Counted from the first letter of the stretch, positions 54,711 through 60,930 are shown. The stretch: 64,000 bases of DNA from Zeaxanthinibacter sp. PT1 (GCF_028464225.1 NZ_JAQPCN010000001.1:930001-994000); one strand, 5' to 3'. Program-made: numbers and translations. Notes: generated by a model not told the origin, from the sequence alone.

Positions 54711-54858
54711 GGGTAGTTGTTGCGTCTGGTACAAAAATCCATTCATCATGGAAGTCCTGCTTGTCGTAATTCCAAAAATTATACAAGTAACCGCTTTCAA
54801 CTCTCATCTTTCTGAAAGAGAGCTCTCCGTCTTTATTAGCAATCTCATATAGTTTCAT
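54697..54858 (-). CDS. Small 53-residue protein
   Basis: The frame from ATG 54858 to TAA 54697 gives MKLYEIANKDGELSFRKMR, then YLYNFWNYDKQDFHDEWIF. It is bracketed by two other small genes with related leaders. Predicted beta-rich with many aromatic residues. Function unknown. Confidence 0.55.
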   Translation of the reverse strand: MKLYEIANKDGELSFRKMRVESGYLYNFWNYDKQDFHDEWIFVPDATTTLDNA

Positions 54859-54885
54859 AATCTATTCTTTAGGAGGTTCTTTTAT
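54859..54885 (-). repeat. Second leader family copy 1
   Basis: On the minus strand AGAACCTCCTAAAGAATAGA precedes the ATG at 54858. Near-identical copies precede the ATGs at 55042 and 55489. Confidence 0.55.
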
Positions 54886-55042
54886 TAAAGTTTTTCCGTT
54901 TATCTTTTCTGCGCTTTAATTCAGCTACAACATGGGGTACTATCTCTGCTCCAAATTTCTTACGAATATTGTTGAGCCACTTATCACTCATTCCATGAAG
55001 TGGAAGTGTTCTGCCTTTGTGGTCTGTCCATGTTTCGTCCAT
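54869..55042 (-). CDS. Small 57-residue protein
   Basis: The frame runs from ATG 55042 to TAA 54869 (MDETWTDHKGRTLPLHGMS, then DKWLNNIRKKFG). The C-terminal 15 residues are strongly basic (ELKRRKDKRKNFNK). It may bind nucleic acid. No family recognised. Confidence 0.55.
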   Translation of the reverse strand: MDETWTDHKGRTLPLHGMSDKWLNNIRKKFGAEIVPHVVAELKRRKDKRKNFNKRTS

Positions 55043-55070
55043 TTCTATTCTTTAGGTGGTTCTACTTCAA
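55043..55070 (-). repeat. Second leader family copy 2
   Basis: Minus strand AGAACCACCTAAAGAATAGA before the ATG at 55042. It also encodes the last residues of the gene at 55045-55176. Confidence 0.5.
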
Positions 55071-55176
55071 TTCTAAAAGGCTCACCGCATTTACTACAAG
55101 TCGCGCCTAAGTCAAAGCCTTCAGTGGGCTTGCAACAGTCTTTTGGTAATCTATCACTTGTCTTTATCCAGTTCAT
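55045..55176 (-). CDS. Small DUF551-like protein with a CxxC pair
   Basis: The 43 residues (MNWIKTSDRLPKD, then CCKPTEGFDLGATCSKCGEP) start like DUF551 proteins and include CSKC. It overlaps the gene above it by 23 nt. Function unknown. Confidence 0.5.
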   Translation of the reverse strand: MNWIKTSDRLPKDCCKPTEGFDLGATCSKCGEPFRIEVEPPKE

Positions 55177-55489
55177 CACTATTTAGTATTTGGTTTAAGT
55201 TATACCACTGCTTCCACATCTTTTCTTTTTCTATATAGTCAGGGTCTTCGGGGTAATATTTACCTGTCCCACTCCTCGGGTCATATAAACTAGGATATTC
55301 TGGCTCCATTTCTTTTACCAACTCCCTCAACGCTTCTATGCGGGGGTCTTGCTTCATCTTTTCTTTATGGTAGTATTCTGCATATTCTTTAGCTACTATA
55401 ACACAAACATTATGCACCATTCCCCTCTGAGGGTAACCGGCTCTTCCTTTCATCCAGTCACTCGGACTTAGTATTTCATGTTCTTTCAT
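55154..55489 (-). CDS. Hypothetical protein
   Basis: The 111 residues are charged and helical, with a repeated Tyr/Glu/Lys-rich middle (EYAEYYHKEKMKQDPRIEAL). It shares a leader with the two small genes downstream. Function unknown. Confidence 0.5.
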   Translation of the reverse strand: MKEHEILSPSDWMKGRAGYPQRGMVHNVCVIVAKEYAEYYHKEKMKQDPRIEALRELVKEMEPEYPSLYDPRSGTGKYYPEDPDYIEKEKMWKQWYNLNQILNSDELDKDK

Positions 55490-55490
55490 A

Positions 55491-55516
55491 ATCTACTCTT
55501 TAGATGGTTCTTTTTT
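55491..55516 (-). repeat. Second leader family copy 3
   Basis: Minus strand AGAACCATCTAAAGAGTAGA before the ATG at 55489. Confidence 0.5.
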
Positions 55517-55772
55517 CCATTACAAATTGCTTGAACTGTTTGAATAAGCCATGTGCTCCAACTTGAGCTGCATTACGGGAGTCTGCTGTAAAGTCCCCCT
55601 TGTATCGAGAGTTCAGCTTCTCATATCGAATACCATTAGCTTTAAGAAATGGCATCAGTACCGCATTACGCTTCCCTTTAGTGTTATACCCTTCATTTCT
55701 TAGCCAATTAAGGATATCAACACTATACTTTAAATGCTGACGCACATTTAAATTCTCATGCTTTAATTTCAT
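55500..55772 (-). CDS. Hypothetical basic protein
   Basis: The 90 residues are basic and mostly helical (RQHLKYSVDILNWLRNEGYN, then RYEKLNSRYKGDF). The ATG at 55772 shares a base with the stop of the gene above (TAATG). Function unknown. Confidence 0.5.
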   Translation of the reverse strand: MKLKHENLNVRQHLKYSVDILNWLRNEGYNTKGKRNAVLMPFLKANGIRYEKLNSRYKGDFTADSRNAAQVGAHGLFKQFKQFVMEKRTI

Positions 55773-55942
55773 TATAGCTGATCAAATTGTGGGTCCAGTG
55801 GAATATTCTCTATTCGTCCTTGCTCCTCTTCCATGCGCAGGACAGCCTTGTCGTACGCTCGTTTGAGCTTTCCTACGGTGATGACCTCGTGGTCACCGTA
55901 TTCTTTGTTGATGATCTCCATCAGGTAAGCTAGTTCTCTCAT
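55772..55942 (-). CDS. Small 56-residue protein
   Basis: The frame from ATG 55942 to TAA 55772 gives MRELAYLMEIINKEYGDHEV, then a charged helix. A TCACCAC leader precedes it, and its stop overlaps the next ATG. It is the first gene on the minus strand below the RNA island. Confidence 0.55.
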   Translation of the reverse strand: MRELAYLMEIINKEYGDHEVITVGKLKRAYDKAVLRMEEEQGRIENIPLDPQFDQL

Positions 55943-55945
55943 ATT

Positions 55946-55957
55946 GTGGTGATTTTT
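55946..55957 (-). promoter_or_regulatory. TCACCAC leader, first gene after the RNA island
   Basis: The minus strand reads AAAAATCACCAC, 3 nt before the ATG at 55942. Confidence 0.55.
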
Positions 55958-55963
55958 AGATAA

Positions 55964-56244
55964 ACCGCACTTTGACCTGGTGTGCGGTGTTGACCAGTGA
56001 TGTGTTGGGGAGATTTCGCTCTCCCCAGGCGGAATTATGCAGCCAGTCTTACCGGTGCATTATTCATTTGGATAACTTTGCCAGTTATCGGTTATAATTG
56101 CCTATTCTACTTCACATTTGCACCAGTCAAAACCAGTCAGCCCCTAAAGTATGGCGAGTCAATACACAGGCAGTTCCTCTCTACCGTAACCTATTAGATT
56201 ACCGTGGGTGGCGTTCCCAATGCGTCTTTTGTTGTGTATTGACT
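55964..56244. other. Hairpin-rich noncoding stretch
   Basis: ACCGCAC/GTGCGGT (55964-55988), GGGGAGA/TCTCCCC (56007-56026) and a 12-bp perfect inverted repeat AGTCAATACACA (56157-56168) with TGTGTATTGACT (56233-56244). The only plus-strand frame here has no convincing protein. This segment probably encodes structured RNA or processing signals. Confidence 0.45.
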
Positions 56245-56248
56245 AATG

Positions 56249-56319
56249 TGGAGCTGGAGGGAGTCGAACCCTCGTCCTAGATGCAGATCCATAGACCTTG
56301 CAGCAATTATGCTAATTAG
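56249..56319 (-). tRNA. tRNA-like element, 3' half like tmRNA
   Basis: The minus strand ends GGACGAGGGTTCGACTCCCT plus CAGCTCCA: a perfect T-arm and acceptor 3' strand close to the 3' end of tmRNA. No matching 5' acceptor is found directly upstream. The middle can fold into GTCTA/TAGGAC and TGGAT/ATCTA stems with a 4-nt loop rather than a normal anticodon arm. It may be a reduced tmRNA-like or decoy RNA. Confidence 0.4.
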
Positions 56320-56391
56320 TTGCGATGATGGGATTCGAACCCATAGCTCTGGATAATGCTACCAGCGTGTTGCCAATTACACCACATCGCG
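56320..56391 (-). tRNA. tRNA with unusual anticodon loop
   Basis: Minus strand: acceptor (C)GCGATG/CATCGC(A), D-arm GTGT-AATTGGCA-ACAC, T-arm ATGGG-TTCGAAT-CCCAT. The anticodon arm CTGGT-AGCATTA-TCCAG gives CAU in the anticodon position but has G instead of U33 and a T-T mismatch. A nonstandard or degenerate tRNA is possible. CCA is not encoded. Confidence 0.55.
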
Positions 56392-56423
56392 CCCCAGGGT
56401 GATCTGCCCCAGCGCATGTTTTA

Positions 56424-56462
56424 CGTCCAGTGTGTGAATCCCATCACAATGGGCACTGGACG
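56424..56462. other. Nested hairpin between tRNA-like genes
   Basis: CGTCCAGTG (56424-56432) pairs with CACTGGACG (56454-56462), and an inner CCCAT/ATGGG stem lies inside. No gene is present from 56392 to 56528. Confidence 0.5.
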
Positions 56463-56528
56463 ACAGAGCCGTGATCAAAAGATTTCCAAGTAACGTCTGT
56501 ACTTTCTTTTGAGGAACGGTTGATTTTG

Positions 56529-56601
56529 TGACAACGCCTGGAATCGAACCAGGAAATGTTAGGCATAAGCCCTCAGCGTTTACCAATTCCGCCACGTTGT
56601 C
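56529..56601 (-). tRNA. tRNA-like gene with Leu-type D-arm
   Basis: Minus strand: acceptor GACAACG/CGTTGTC (7 bp), D-arm GCGGAATTGGTAAACGC, T-arm CCTGG-TTCGATT-CCAGG. The anticodon arm TGAGG-GCTTATG-CCTAA has a G-A mismatch and no U33. Read by position the anticodon would be UUA, which pairs with the stop codon UAA; this may be wrong. A 4-nt-loop fold AGGGC/GCCT is also possible. Isotype is uncertain. Confidence 0.5.
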
Positions 56602-56693
56602 AAAATCCCACACTAAGCAGTGGGCAGCTGAACTTTGCCATTGATTACCCTGGTAGTGTCGCGTGTCTTGCGAATCACCCAGCTATTTAGCTT

Positions 56694-56921
56694 CTAGTAA
56701 TGTTTATTTAGGTTTATAATGTCTTTTAGGTTTGCATTCATATAGATCTCATGCGTACTGTCACATACTATCCGTACTGTGCCATCGGCATTAATACTTT
56801 GAATATCAAATGTATCTCCAAGGTTAGGATGTCTTGGATCCTGCCACACCTCTCTGAGACTATCAGATATACCTACAGGCGTACCTGTAAGCATGTAATC
56901 AAGTGCTTTCATTACTGTCAT
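56694..56921 (-). CDS. Hypothetical protein
   Basis: The 75 residues are predicted beta-rich in the second half (DTFDIQSINADGTVRIVCD). It starts at an ATGA overlap with the basic gene above. An alternative ATG is at 56912. Function unknown. Confidence 0.55.
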   Translation of the reverse strand: MTVMKALDYMLTGTPVGISDSLREVWQDPRHPNLGDTFDIQSINADGTVRIVCDSTHEIYMNANLKDIINLNKHY

Positions 56922-57073
56922 GATCTGTTCTTTTTTCTGGCTCTCCGGGCTATTCTGCCTTTCCTCCTTCTATGTTTCCGTTGCTTCTCTCTGCCCTCAT
57001 TGGTTCGGTTACCTAATACTGGGTACAAGTAACGTTTCCTACTGTAGGTCGTACTTATCATGCTAGTTCTCAT
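56918..57073 (-). CDS. Very basic 51-residue protein
   Basis: The frame from ATG 57073 to TGA 56918 encodes 51 residues whose second half is almost entirely Arg and Lys (EKQRKHRRRKGRIARRARKK). It overlaps the next start by ATGA and lies 4 nt below the lipoprotein stop. It could bind RNA or DNA, or act on the host envelope or ribosome. Confidence 0.55.
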   Translation of the reverse strand: MRTSMISTTYSRKRYLYPVLGNRTNEGREKQRKHRRRKGRIARRARKKNRS

Positions 57074-57077
57074 GGGA

Positions 57078-57515
57078 TTACTTCTGGAATTTACAGAAGC
57101 AATCCATACCCAGCTTGCTTAGTTTACCGGGAGCTACACCAAAATAGAATGGTGTGAAGCCTACTTGAAAGTCAGAGTACCCAGGGTTTTTCACCTCAAA
57201 TGCAATGTTGCCTTGTGTATCGATTACCTGGAGTCTTACGACCATGTACCTGCCCTCTGGCAGTGTGATGATCCCTGATCGTACTCCACCGCTGATTTGT
57301 TCAGCATACGTGGTCACGAATTGGTTGCCCTCTTCGTTCTTCAGCTCCATGATCATGATCTCCGGCACCTTATTAGCACAGGCTGCCCTGGTAGTTTCAT
57401 CCAGGTTCTCGTCCCAAATGTTATAGGCGAGCTGGATCTGTACATCTCCATATACTTCCTCTTTCGAGCAAGACAATAGGAGTGTAGCCACTATTAATAG
57501 TAGTATTGTTCTCAT
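57078..57515 (-). CDS. Surface lipoprotein, LES-type
   Basis: The 145-residue protein has a signal peptide with lipobox LLLSC (C16), followed by SKEEV. Lys plus two acidic residues directly after the Cys is the lipoprotein export signal for the Bacteroidota surface. The remainder is a small beta-rich domain. Like the lipoprotein at 39005, it may block adsorption of competing phages. Confidence 0.75.
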   Translation of the reverse strand: MRTILLLIVATLLLSCSKEEVYGDVQIQLAYNIWDENLDETTRAACANKVPEIMIMELKNEEGNQFVTTYAEQISGGVRSGIITLPEGRYMVVRLQVIDTQGNIAFEVKNPGYSDFQVGFTPFYFGVAPGKLSKLGMDCFCKFQK

Positions 57516-57630
57516 TTGATTAAAATTTAGTAGTTAGTTATAGGGACCAGGGGATAAGCATGATTGCATATTTTCAACACGATTAATAAAAATGATTATA
57601 AAAGTTTGAATGCCCTCCCCTGGCTCTGCC

Positions 57631-58239
57631 CTAGTTGTAATCGGGATTATACCCGCCCTCATGATACATCTCAAGGATATCAAACTCTTCCTCCTTCATA
57701 AAAGGCTGAAAGTCTGATGTCTCTAAGGATGCCATGTTAGTTCTCTCATCAAATTTCCATCTGGACTTCCAGGCATTGATTACACCAATGGCTGACTTAG
57801 GATTGATGTACACGCCATGATCTCTTGACATCTCTGCCCCTTCGAGCAGTCTGTCTCGCTCTACATGAGAGTTGATACCATACACTTCGCATCCCATCAC
57901 ATCATTTAGAGAGTGTCGGTTATCATGGAAGATCCAGTAAGGATCTAATCCGCGATAATGGATCTGGAACTTCTCATCCTTGTGTTCATGCAGGAAATGC
58001 ATTAGCACGATCTGTGTATCTGGGTTGTTACACTCGTGTCCTGAACCCAGGTCCACGTCCTCCATATCCTCCTGATAATAATGTGGAAGAAAGAGCTTGT
58101 CATCTACCTGGTAGTCACAGTACTCGACGAACCGCTTCAGGATATCACTAGGAATGTCCACAAAGGACATCCCAGTGATATATGCCTCATCACTGTGCTC
58201 ATAGAGCCATGTGATGTTGTCTATCTGTACACTTCTCAC
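57631..58239 (-). CDS. Hypothetical acidic protein
   Basis: This 202-residue protein is rich in Asp, Glu, His and Tyr (YITGMSFVDIPSDILKRF, then YYQEDMEDVDLG). Its ATG overlaps the preceding TGA. It ends the small-gene chain from 59183. Function unknown. Confidence 0.55.
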   Translation of the reverse strand: MRSVQIDNITWLYEHSDEAYITGMSFVDIPSDILKRFVEYCDYQVDDKLFLPHYYQEDMEDVDLGSGHECNNPDTQIVLMHFLHEHKDEKFQIHYRGLDPYWIFHDNRHSLNDVMGCEVYGINSHVERDRLLEGAEMSRDHGVYINPKSAIGVINAWKSRWKFDERTNMASLETSDFQPFMKEEEFDILEMYHEGGYNPDYN

Positions 58240-58727
58240 TGCTCTAGGGATTCTTGCCAGGTTCTATAAGCTTCACCGACGACGCTCTCAAAGGCATCTA
58301 TCTCTGCCTTATCAGCGTACGATTTATCTATCATCTCATGAATCTCTTTCGGAACAACATCCCCTATACAATCGGCAATGCAGGACTGGTTCAAAGCTAA
58401 GTTCTCCTGCATTTCTTCGTATATATTTCTAGCGTCGATGTAATCAGCGTACTCCTTGGTGACCAGGCAAAGCTCCTTGGCTCTTCTCCAGGTCTCCTGG
58501 TAGATCTCTCTACGATACATGTGCTCAAAGTCTCCGGAATAATAGGAGCCTGGTTCGTTGTCATCTACTACAGCAGCAGATGGACGACCATCATTATCCA
58601 GGTGGATGCCAAGATCATAGGCTCTGTTATTACTATCCCTCCATGGTCCCAGATATATGCAGTAATCCCACATCCAATCTCTGGCTTGTGGAAAATTCAG
58701 TGGTGCGTTAGCTAATAAATTGCTCAT
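58236..58727 (-). CDS. Hypothetical acidic protein
   Basis: The 163-residue protein starts MSNLLANAPLNFPQAR; I chose this ATG (58727) because it overlaps the preceding stop, whereas the longer frame would run through the membrane gene. The core (GDFEHMYRREIYQETWRRAK) is helical and the C-terminus acidic. Function unknown. Confidence 0.55.
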   Translation of the reverse strand: MSNLLANAPLNFPQARDWMWDYCIYLGPWRDSNNRAYDLGIHLDNDGRPSAAVVDDNEPGSYYSGDFEHMYRREIYQETWRRAKELCLVTKEYADYIDARNIYEEMQENLALNQSCIADCIGDVVPKEIHEMIDKSYADKAEIDAFESVVGEAYRTWQESLEQ

Positions 58728-58894
58728 GATTTCTTTAATTTGATTTCTGGATTGAGTAATACAATGATCAGGAACATCAGTGTCATCATAATGGTGACAA
58801 TGTTCATTGGTGCTGCCATCCAGCACACTACTGTTACCAGGAAACCCAATGAGGTGAGTACCCGGAAGTATAGCACGTAATATGGATCCTTCAT
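58724..58894 (-). CDS. Small two-helix membrane protein
   Basis: The 56 residues (MKDPYYVLYFRVL, then SLGFLVTVVCWMAAP and MNIVTIMMTLMFLIIVLL) contain two hydrophobic helices and a charged C-terminus. ATGA overlap joins it to its neighbours on both sides. Confidence 0.55.
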   Translation of the reverse strand: MKDPYYVLYFRVLTSLGFLVTVVCWMAAPMNIVTIMMTLMFLIIVLLNPEIKLKKS

Positions 58895-59022
58895 GGTAGT
58901 TGTGTTAATAGGTTAGTCTTGTTGTACTGGATCTCTCTTGGTCTGTCATTTGTAGCGAAGATCATGGCTACAAACCCCACTATAAATAGCAGGGCTATGA
59001 TGATTGCTTGTGCCTTCTTCAT
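58891..59022 (-). CDS. Small one-helix membrane protein
   Basis: The 43 residues start MKKAQAIIIALLFIVGFVAM, a single transmembrane helix, followed by a charged tail. ATGA overlaps on both sides place it in the operon. Function unknown. Confidence 0.55.
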   Translation of the reverse strand: MKKAQAIIIALLFIVGFVAMIFATNDRPREIQYNKTNLLTQLP

Positions 59023-59183
59023 GCTTCCTTGGAATTAGAACAGTTAGGTAGAATGAGTAGGAATACAATGAAGCAGGATCCAAAGAACTGCGTTGCAATG
59101 CTTGGTGCTCCAGTCTCAAGTGATCCCAGAACAAGTAGTGCAAAGACTACTACGTATATTAGACATAGTTTAAATGCTGTCAT
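59019..59183 (-). CDS. Small membrane protein heading the chain
   Basis: The 54 residues contain two hydrophobic stretches (LCLIYVVVFALLVLG and CFIVFLLILP). It overlaps the next ATG and has a TCACCAC leader. Together with the next two genes it makes a run of three tiny membrane proteins. Confidence 0.6.
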   Translation of the reverse strand: MTAFKLCLIYVVVFALLVLGSLETGAPSIATQFFGSCFIVFLLILPNCSNSKEA

Positions 59184-59187
59184 GGTT

Positions 59188-59199
59188 GTGGTGATTTAA
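59188..59199 (-). promoter_or_regulatory. TCACCAC leader, small membrane gene
   Basis: The minus strand reads TTTAAATCACCAC in part, 4 nt before the ATG at 59183. Confidence 0.55.
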
Positions 59200-59241
59200 A
59201 GTAAAGTGTTATTGTAGGTTAACACTTGAGACCTGTGATGG

Positions 59242-59493
59242 TTAGTTTATAGGTTTAGGAGCATCGAGTTGCTCTGTTGCTTCTAGGTACTCGTCCTCCA
59301 TGTTATCTATGAAGTTTCTAACAGCCCCTATTGCTAGTTCTACCGCTTCACTGCGATGGTCGTATGTTTCCCAACCTTCAGCATTAGGCATCTGTAATAG
59401 GGTAGCAAGGTGATCCTTGTGGAGCATGATATTCTCTTTCATGCTGGATAGGTATTGTTCTTTTGCTTCTGTTAAGTGGTCCATAATTGTCAA
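59242..59493 (-). CDS. Hypothetical helical protein
   Basis: The 83 residues are a charged helix (MDHLTEAKEQYLSSMKEN, then LAIGAVRNFIDNMED). The Met at 59484 is an alternative start. Function unknown. Confidence 0.5.
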   Translation of the reverse strand: MTIMDHLTEAKEQYLSSMKENIMLHKDHLATLLQMPNAEGWETYDHRSEAVELAIGAVRNFIDNMEDEYLEATEQLDAPKPIN

Positions 59494-59723
59494 TTAATAG
59501 GGTTTAAATAATAGGATTTGTATAGCCCATATCTGGGGATAGGGTGACACTAGGTCTATATGTATTGTAATGGTACTGTTATGTATGAAGGGGGAAATAG
59601 GGTAATAGATAGCAGCGGAGTGCTGCATAACGCTCAATCACGCTCATCTAATCCCTGTGATGCACTGCGATGCACCAGATTACACAATATGGGGAGCACC
59701 CCACTAGGGGGCACTCCACATTA
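59494..59723. other. Noncoding gap
   Basis: No gene is supported. An imperfect hairpin GGAGCACCCC/GGGGCACTCC (59694-59718) lies at the end of the next minus-strand gene and may terminate it. Confidence 0.4.
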
Positions 59724-60026
59724 CTACTGTTTCACGGTTAACGTGTACATCGGCTTGGTAGGGTCTGGTGTCTTACCATCCTCCTTACTCATGAAGGCTT
59801 GGACACGCTCCCCAAGCTCCTCATCCCAGATGTACAGCTCCGACACCTCGAGGTTATCAGGCACCTCAAAGGTATCCTTAGCCTCTGGCTCACGTCCTAG
59901 TACCTCCCTGATAGGGTCGATAGGGATGACAACTAGCTTAGCCTGGTCGTTAGTCCACTTGGACTCTTTAACACCACACCATGCTGATTTACCTGACGTT
60001 GACGGTTTGTAGAAAGTAACTTGCAT
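59724..60026 (-). CDS. Hypothetical beta-rich protein
   Basis: The 100 residues include WCGVKESKWTNDQAKLVVIP and MYTLTVKQ at the end. It resembles small single-domain phage proteins; no family recognised. Confidence 0.5.
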   Translation of the reverse strand: MQVTFYKPSTSGKSAWCGVKESKWTNDQAKLVVIPIDPIREVLGREPEAKDTFEVPDNLEVSELYIWDEELGERVQAFMSKEDGKTPDPTKPMYTLTVKQ

Positions 60027-60030
60027 AATC

Positions 60031-60136
60031 GTAAAGGATTTAAGTAGGCTTCACGCACCCGACCACCGGGGCATTCATCGCCAACTTTAAGCGGGGGAGA
60101 CCGGCACTAGCAGGTAACCATTTACACATCCTTTAC
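60031..60136 (-). other. Structured intergenic segment
   Basis: GTAAAGGAT (60031-60039) pairs with ATCCTTTAC (60128-60136), enclosing a GC-rich interior. It may form a leader RNA for the gene at 59724 or a noncoding RNA. Confidence 0.35.
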
Positions 60137-60137
60137 C

Positions 60138-60164
60138 TAAATTTTTTTCCTAGGAAATTTTTTC
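60138..60164 (-). repeat. TTTCCTAGGAAA repeat copy 1
   Basis: AATTTTTTTCCTAGGAAATT is the palindrome-centred core, overlapping the stop of the 60-residue gene. A near copy is at 60352-60376. Confidence 0.5.
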
Positions 60165-60332
60165 TACCTGCCAAGAGTATAGTTCGTAGATCTTACCGGT
60201 CTCTACACTCCTCACCCAGATACAGAGGTCGTCCTTTGGAAGTCCAGGATCATGTTCCTCTGCGATGAAAGGCACCTCTTCAGAGTAAGAGGATTTGTAA
60301 TTATCAGTATTGATTACTCGATACTTGGTCAT
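60150..60332 (-). CDS. Hypothetical small protein
   Basis: The 60 residues (MTKYRVINTDNYKSSYSEE, then CIWVRSVETGKIYELYSW) are predicted beta-rich. Its stop falls inside the first TTTCCTAGGAAA repeat. Function unknown. Confidence 0.5.
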   Translation of the reverse strand: MTKYRVINTDNYKSSYSEEVPFIAEEHDPGLPKDDLCIWVRSVETGKIYELYSWQVEKIS

Positions 60333-60342
60333 GATTTCGAAT

Positions 60343-60555
60343 TTACAACTTAGAATTTTTTTCCTGGGAAATTTTTTTGACCTCTTCCTTCATAGCCTGG
60401 TCAAATCCCTCTGTAGCTCTACTACCCATCACAATGGTCATGTTCTCGTCCTGGTATCGAAGCAGCCCTTCTCCATAAGGTTCAATGGAGGGACCTTCTC
60501 CCAGGGCATCCTTGATGATCTTCTTCAGATCCTTCTCATTAAAGCCGTATTTCAT
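60343..60555 (-). CDS. Hypothetical small protein, first gene of the minus block
   Basis: The 70 residues start MKYGFNEKDLKKIIKDALG; I chose 60555 because a TCACCAC-like leader stands 5 nt upstream and a longer frame has no support. Its end includes KKISQEKN, encoded by the second TTTCC repeat. Function unknown. Confidence 0.55.
   Translation of the reverse strand: MKYGFNEKDLKKIIKDALGEGPSIEPYGEGLLRYQDENMTIVMGSRATEGFDQAMKEEVKKISQEKNSKL
60352..60376 (-). repeat. TTTCCTGGGAAA repeat copy 2
   Basis: GAATTTTTTTCCTGGGAAAT, near copy of 60138-60164, overlaps the end of the 70-residue gene. Plus-strand sequence shown. Confidence 0.5.
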
Positions 60556-60560
60556 AATGT

Positions 60561-60567
60561 GTGGTGT
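60561..60567 (-). promoter_or_regulatory. Degenerate CACCAC leader
   Basis: The minus strand reads ACACCAC, 5 nt before the ATG at 60555. Confidence 0.4.
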
Positions 60568-60667
60568 TATACCACCAAAGCCCTCACACTGGGGGACCAG
60601 GGAGGGCAATAGTGTAATTCTTCCGCTATGTCAAAGAACTCTATGTGAAAGATTCTTTCGCACAAGG

Positions 60668-60675
60668 CAAAGATA
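60668..60675 (-). promoter_or_regulatory. Minus-strand -7 box
   Basis: The minus strand reads TATCTTTG (TAnnTTTG), with TTG 19 nt upstream in the Lrp-like site. The spacing matches Bacteroidota promoters. Confidence 0.55.
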
Positions 60676-60691
60676 TACAGAAAATCTATAT

Positions 60692-60708
60692 ACGCAATAT
60701 TATTCTGT
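60692..60708. promoter_or_regulatory. Lrp-consensus-like site, divergent region
   Basis: The minus strand reads ACAGAATAATATTGCG, a shortened version of the sites at 38594, 46152 and 53131. It lies just upstream of the minus-strand -7 box. Confidence 0.4.
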
Positions 60709-60803
60709 TTTAAGCTATGGGGCGCTATGCCCCAAGTTCGCAAGTCCGTTAGGTTATAGGGTGTTTTTTGTAAAGGGTATTGGTAATGAGGAAGTTACGT
60801 AAA

Positions 60804-60847
60804 TTGAAGGTGACGTGACGTAACCTTGAAGGTGATGTGAGGTCACC
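60804..60847. repeat. Tandem 22-bp repeats with internal palindromes
   Basis: Two adjacent copies (60804-60825, 60826-60847), each starting TTGAAGGTGA. Each carries a near-palindrome centred on GGTGA...TCACC or GGTGAC...GTAACC. A TTACGTAA palindrome (60795-60802) lies next to them. They look like an operator array. Confidence 0.55.
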
Positions 60848-60922
60848 TAACTCTGCCTGGAAACAGAATATAACGTTAAAATAAATATGAGTCAAGTGTT
60901 TTTTATACGAAAGAATCTTCTG

Positions 60923-60930
60923 TATATTTG
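60923..60930 (+). promoter_or_regulatory. Plus-strand -7 box
   Basis: TATATTTG matches TAnnTTTG, 59 nt upstream of the ATG at 60989. TTCTGTATAT is shared with the minus promoter of this region. Confidence 0.55.

Noticed and set aside
55997-56197. 66-residue plus-strand open frame in the RNA island
   Set aside because: It runs through hairpins, has no leader and no protein-like pattern, and lies opposite the tRNA-like strand.
56249-56620. Full-length tmRNA on the minus strand
   Set aside because: The 3' end matches, but no GGGGCTG 5' end and no tag reading frame were found, and tRNA-like genes occupy the interval.
59560-60012. 150-residue plus-strand frame
   Set aside because: It overlaps the minus gene at 59724 and contains low-complexity Ser/Thr runs; no initiation context.
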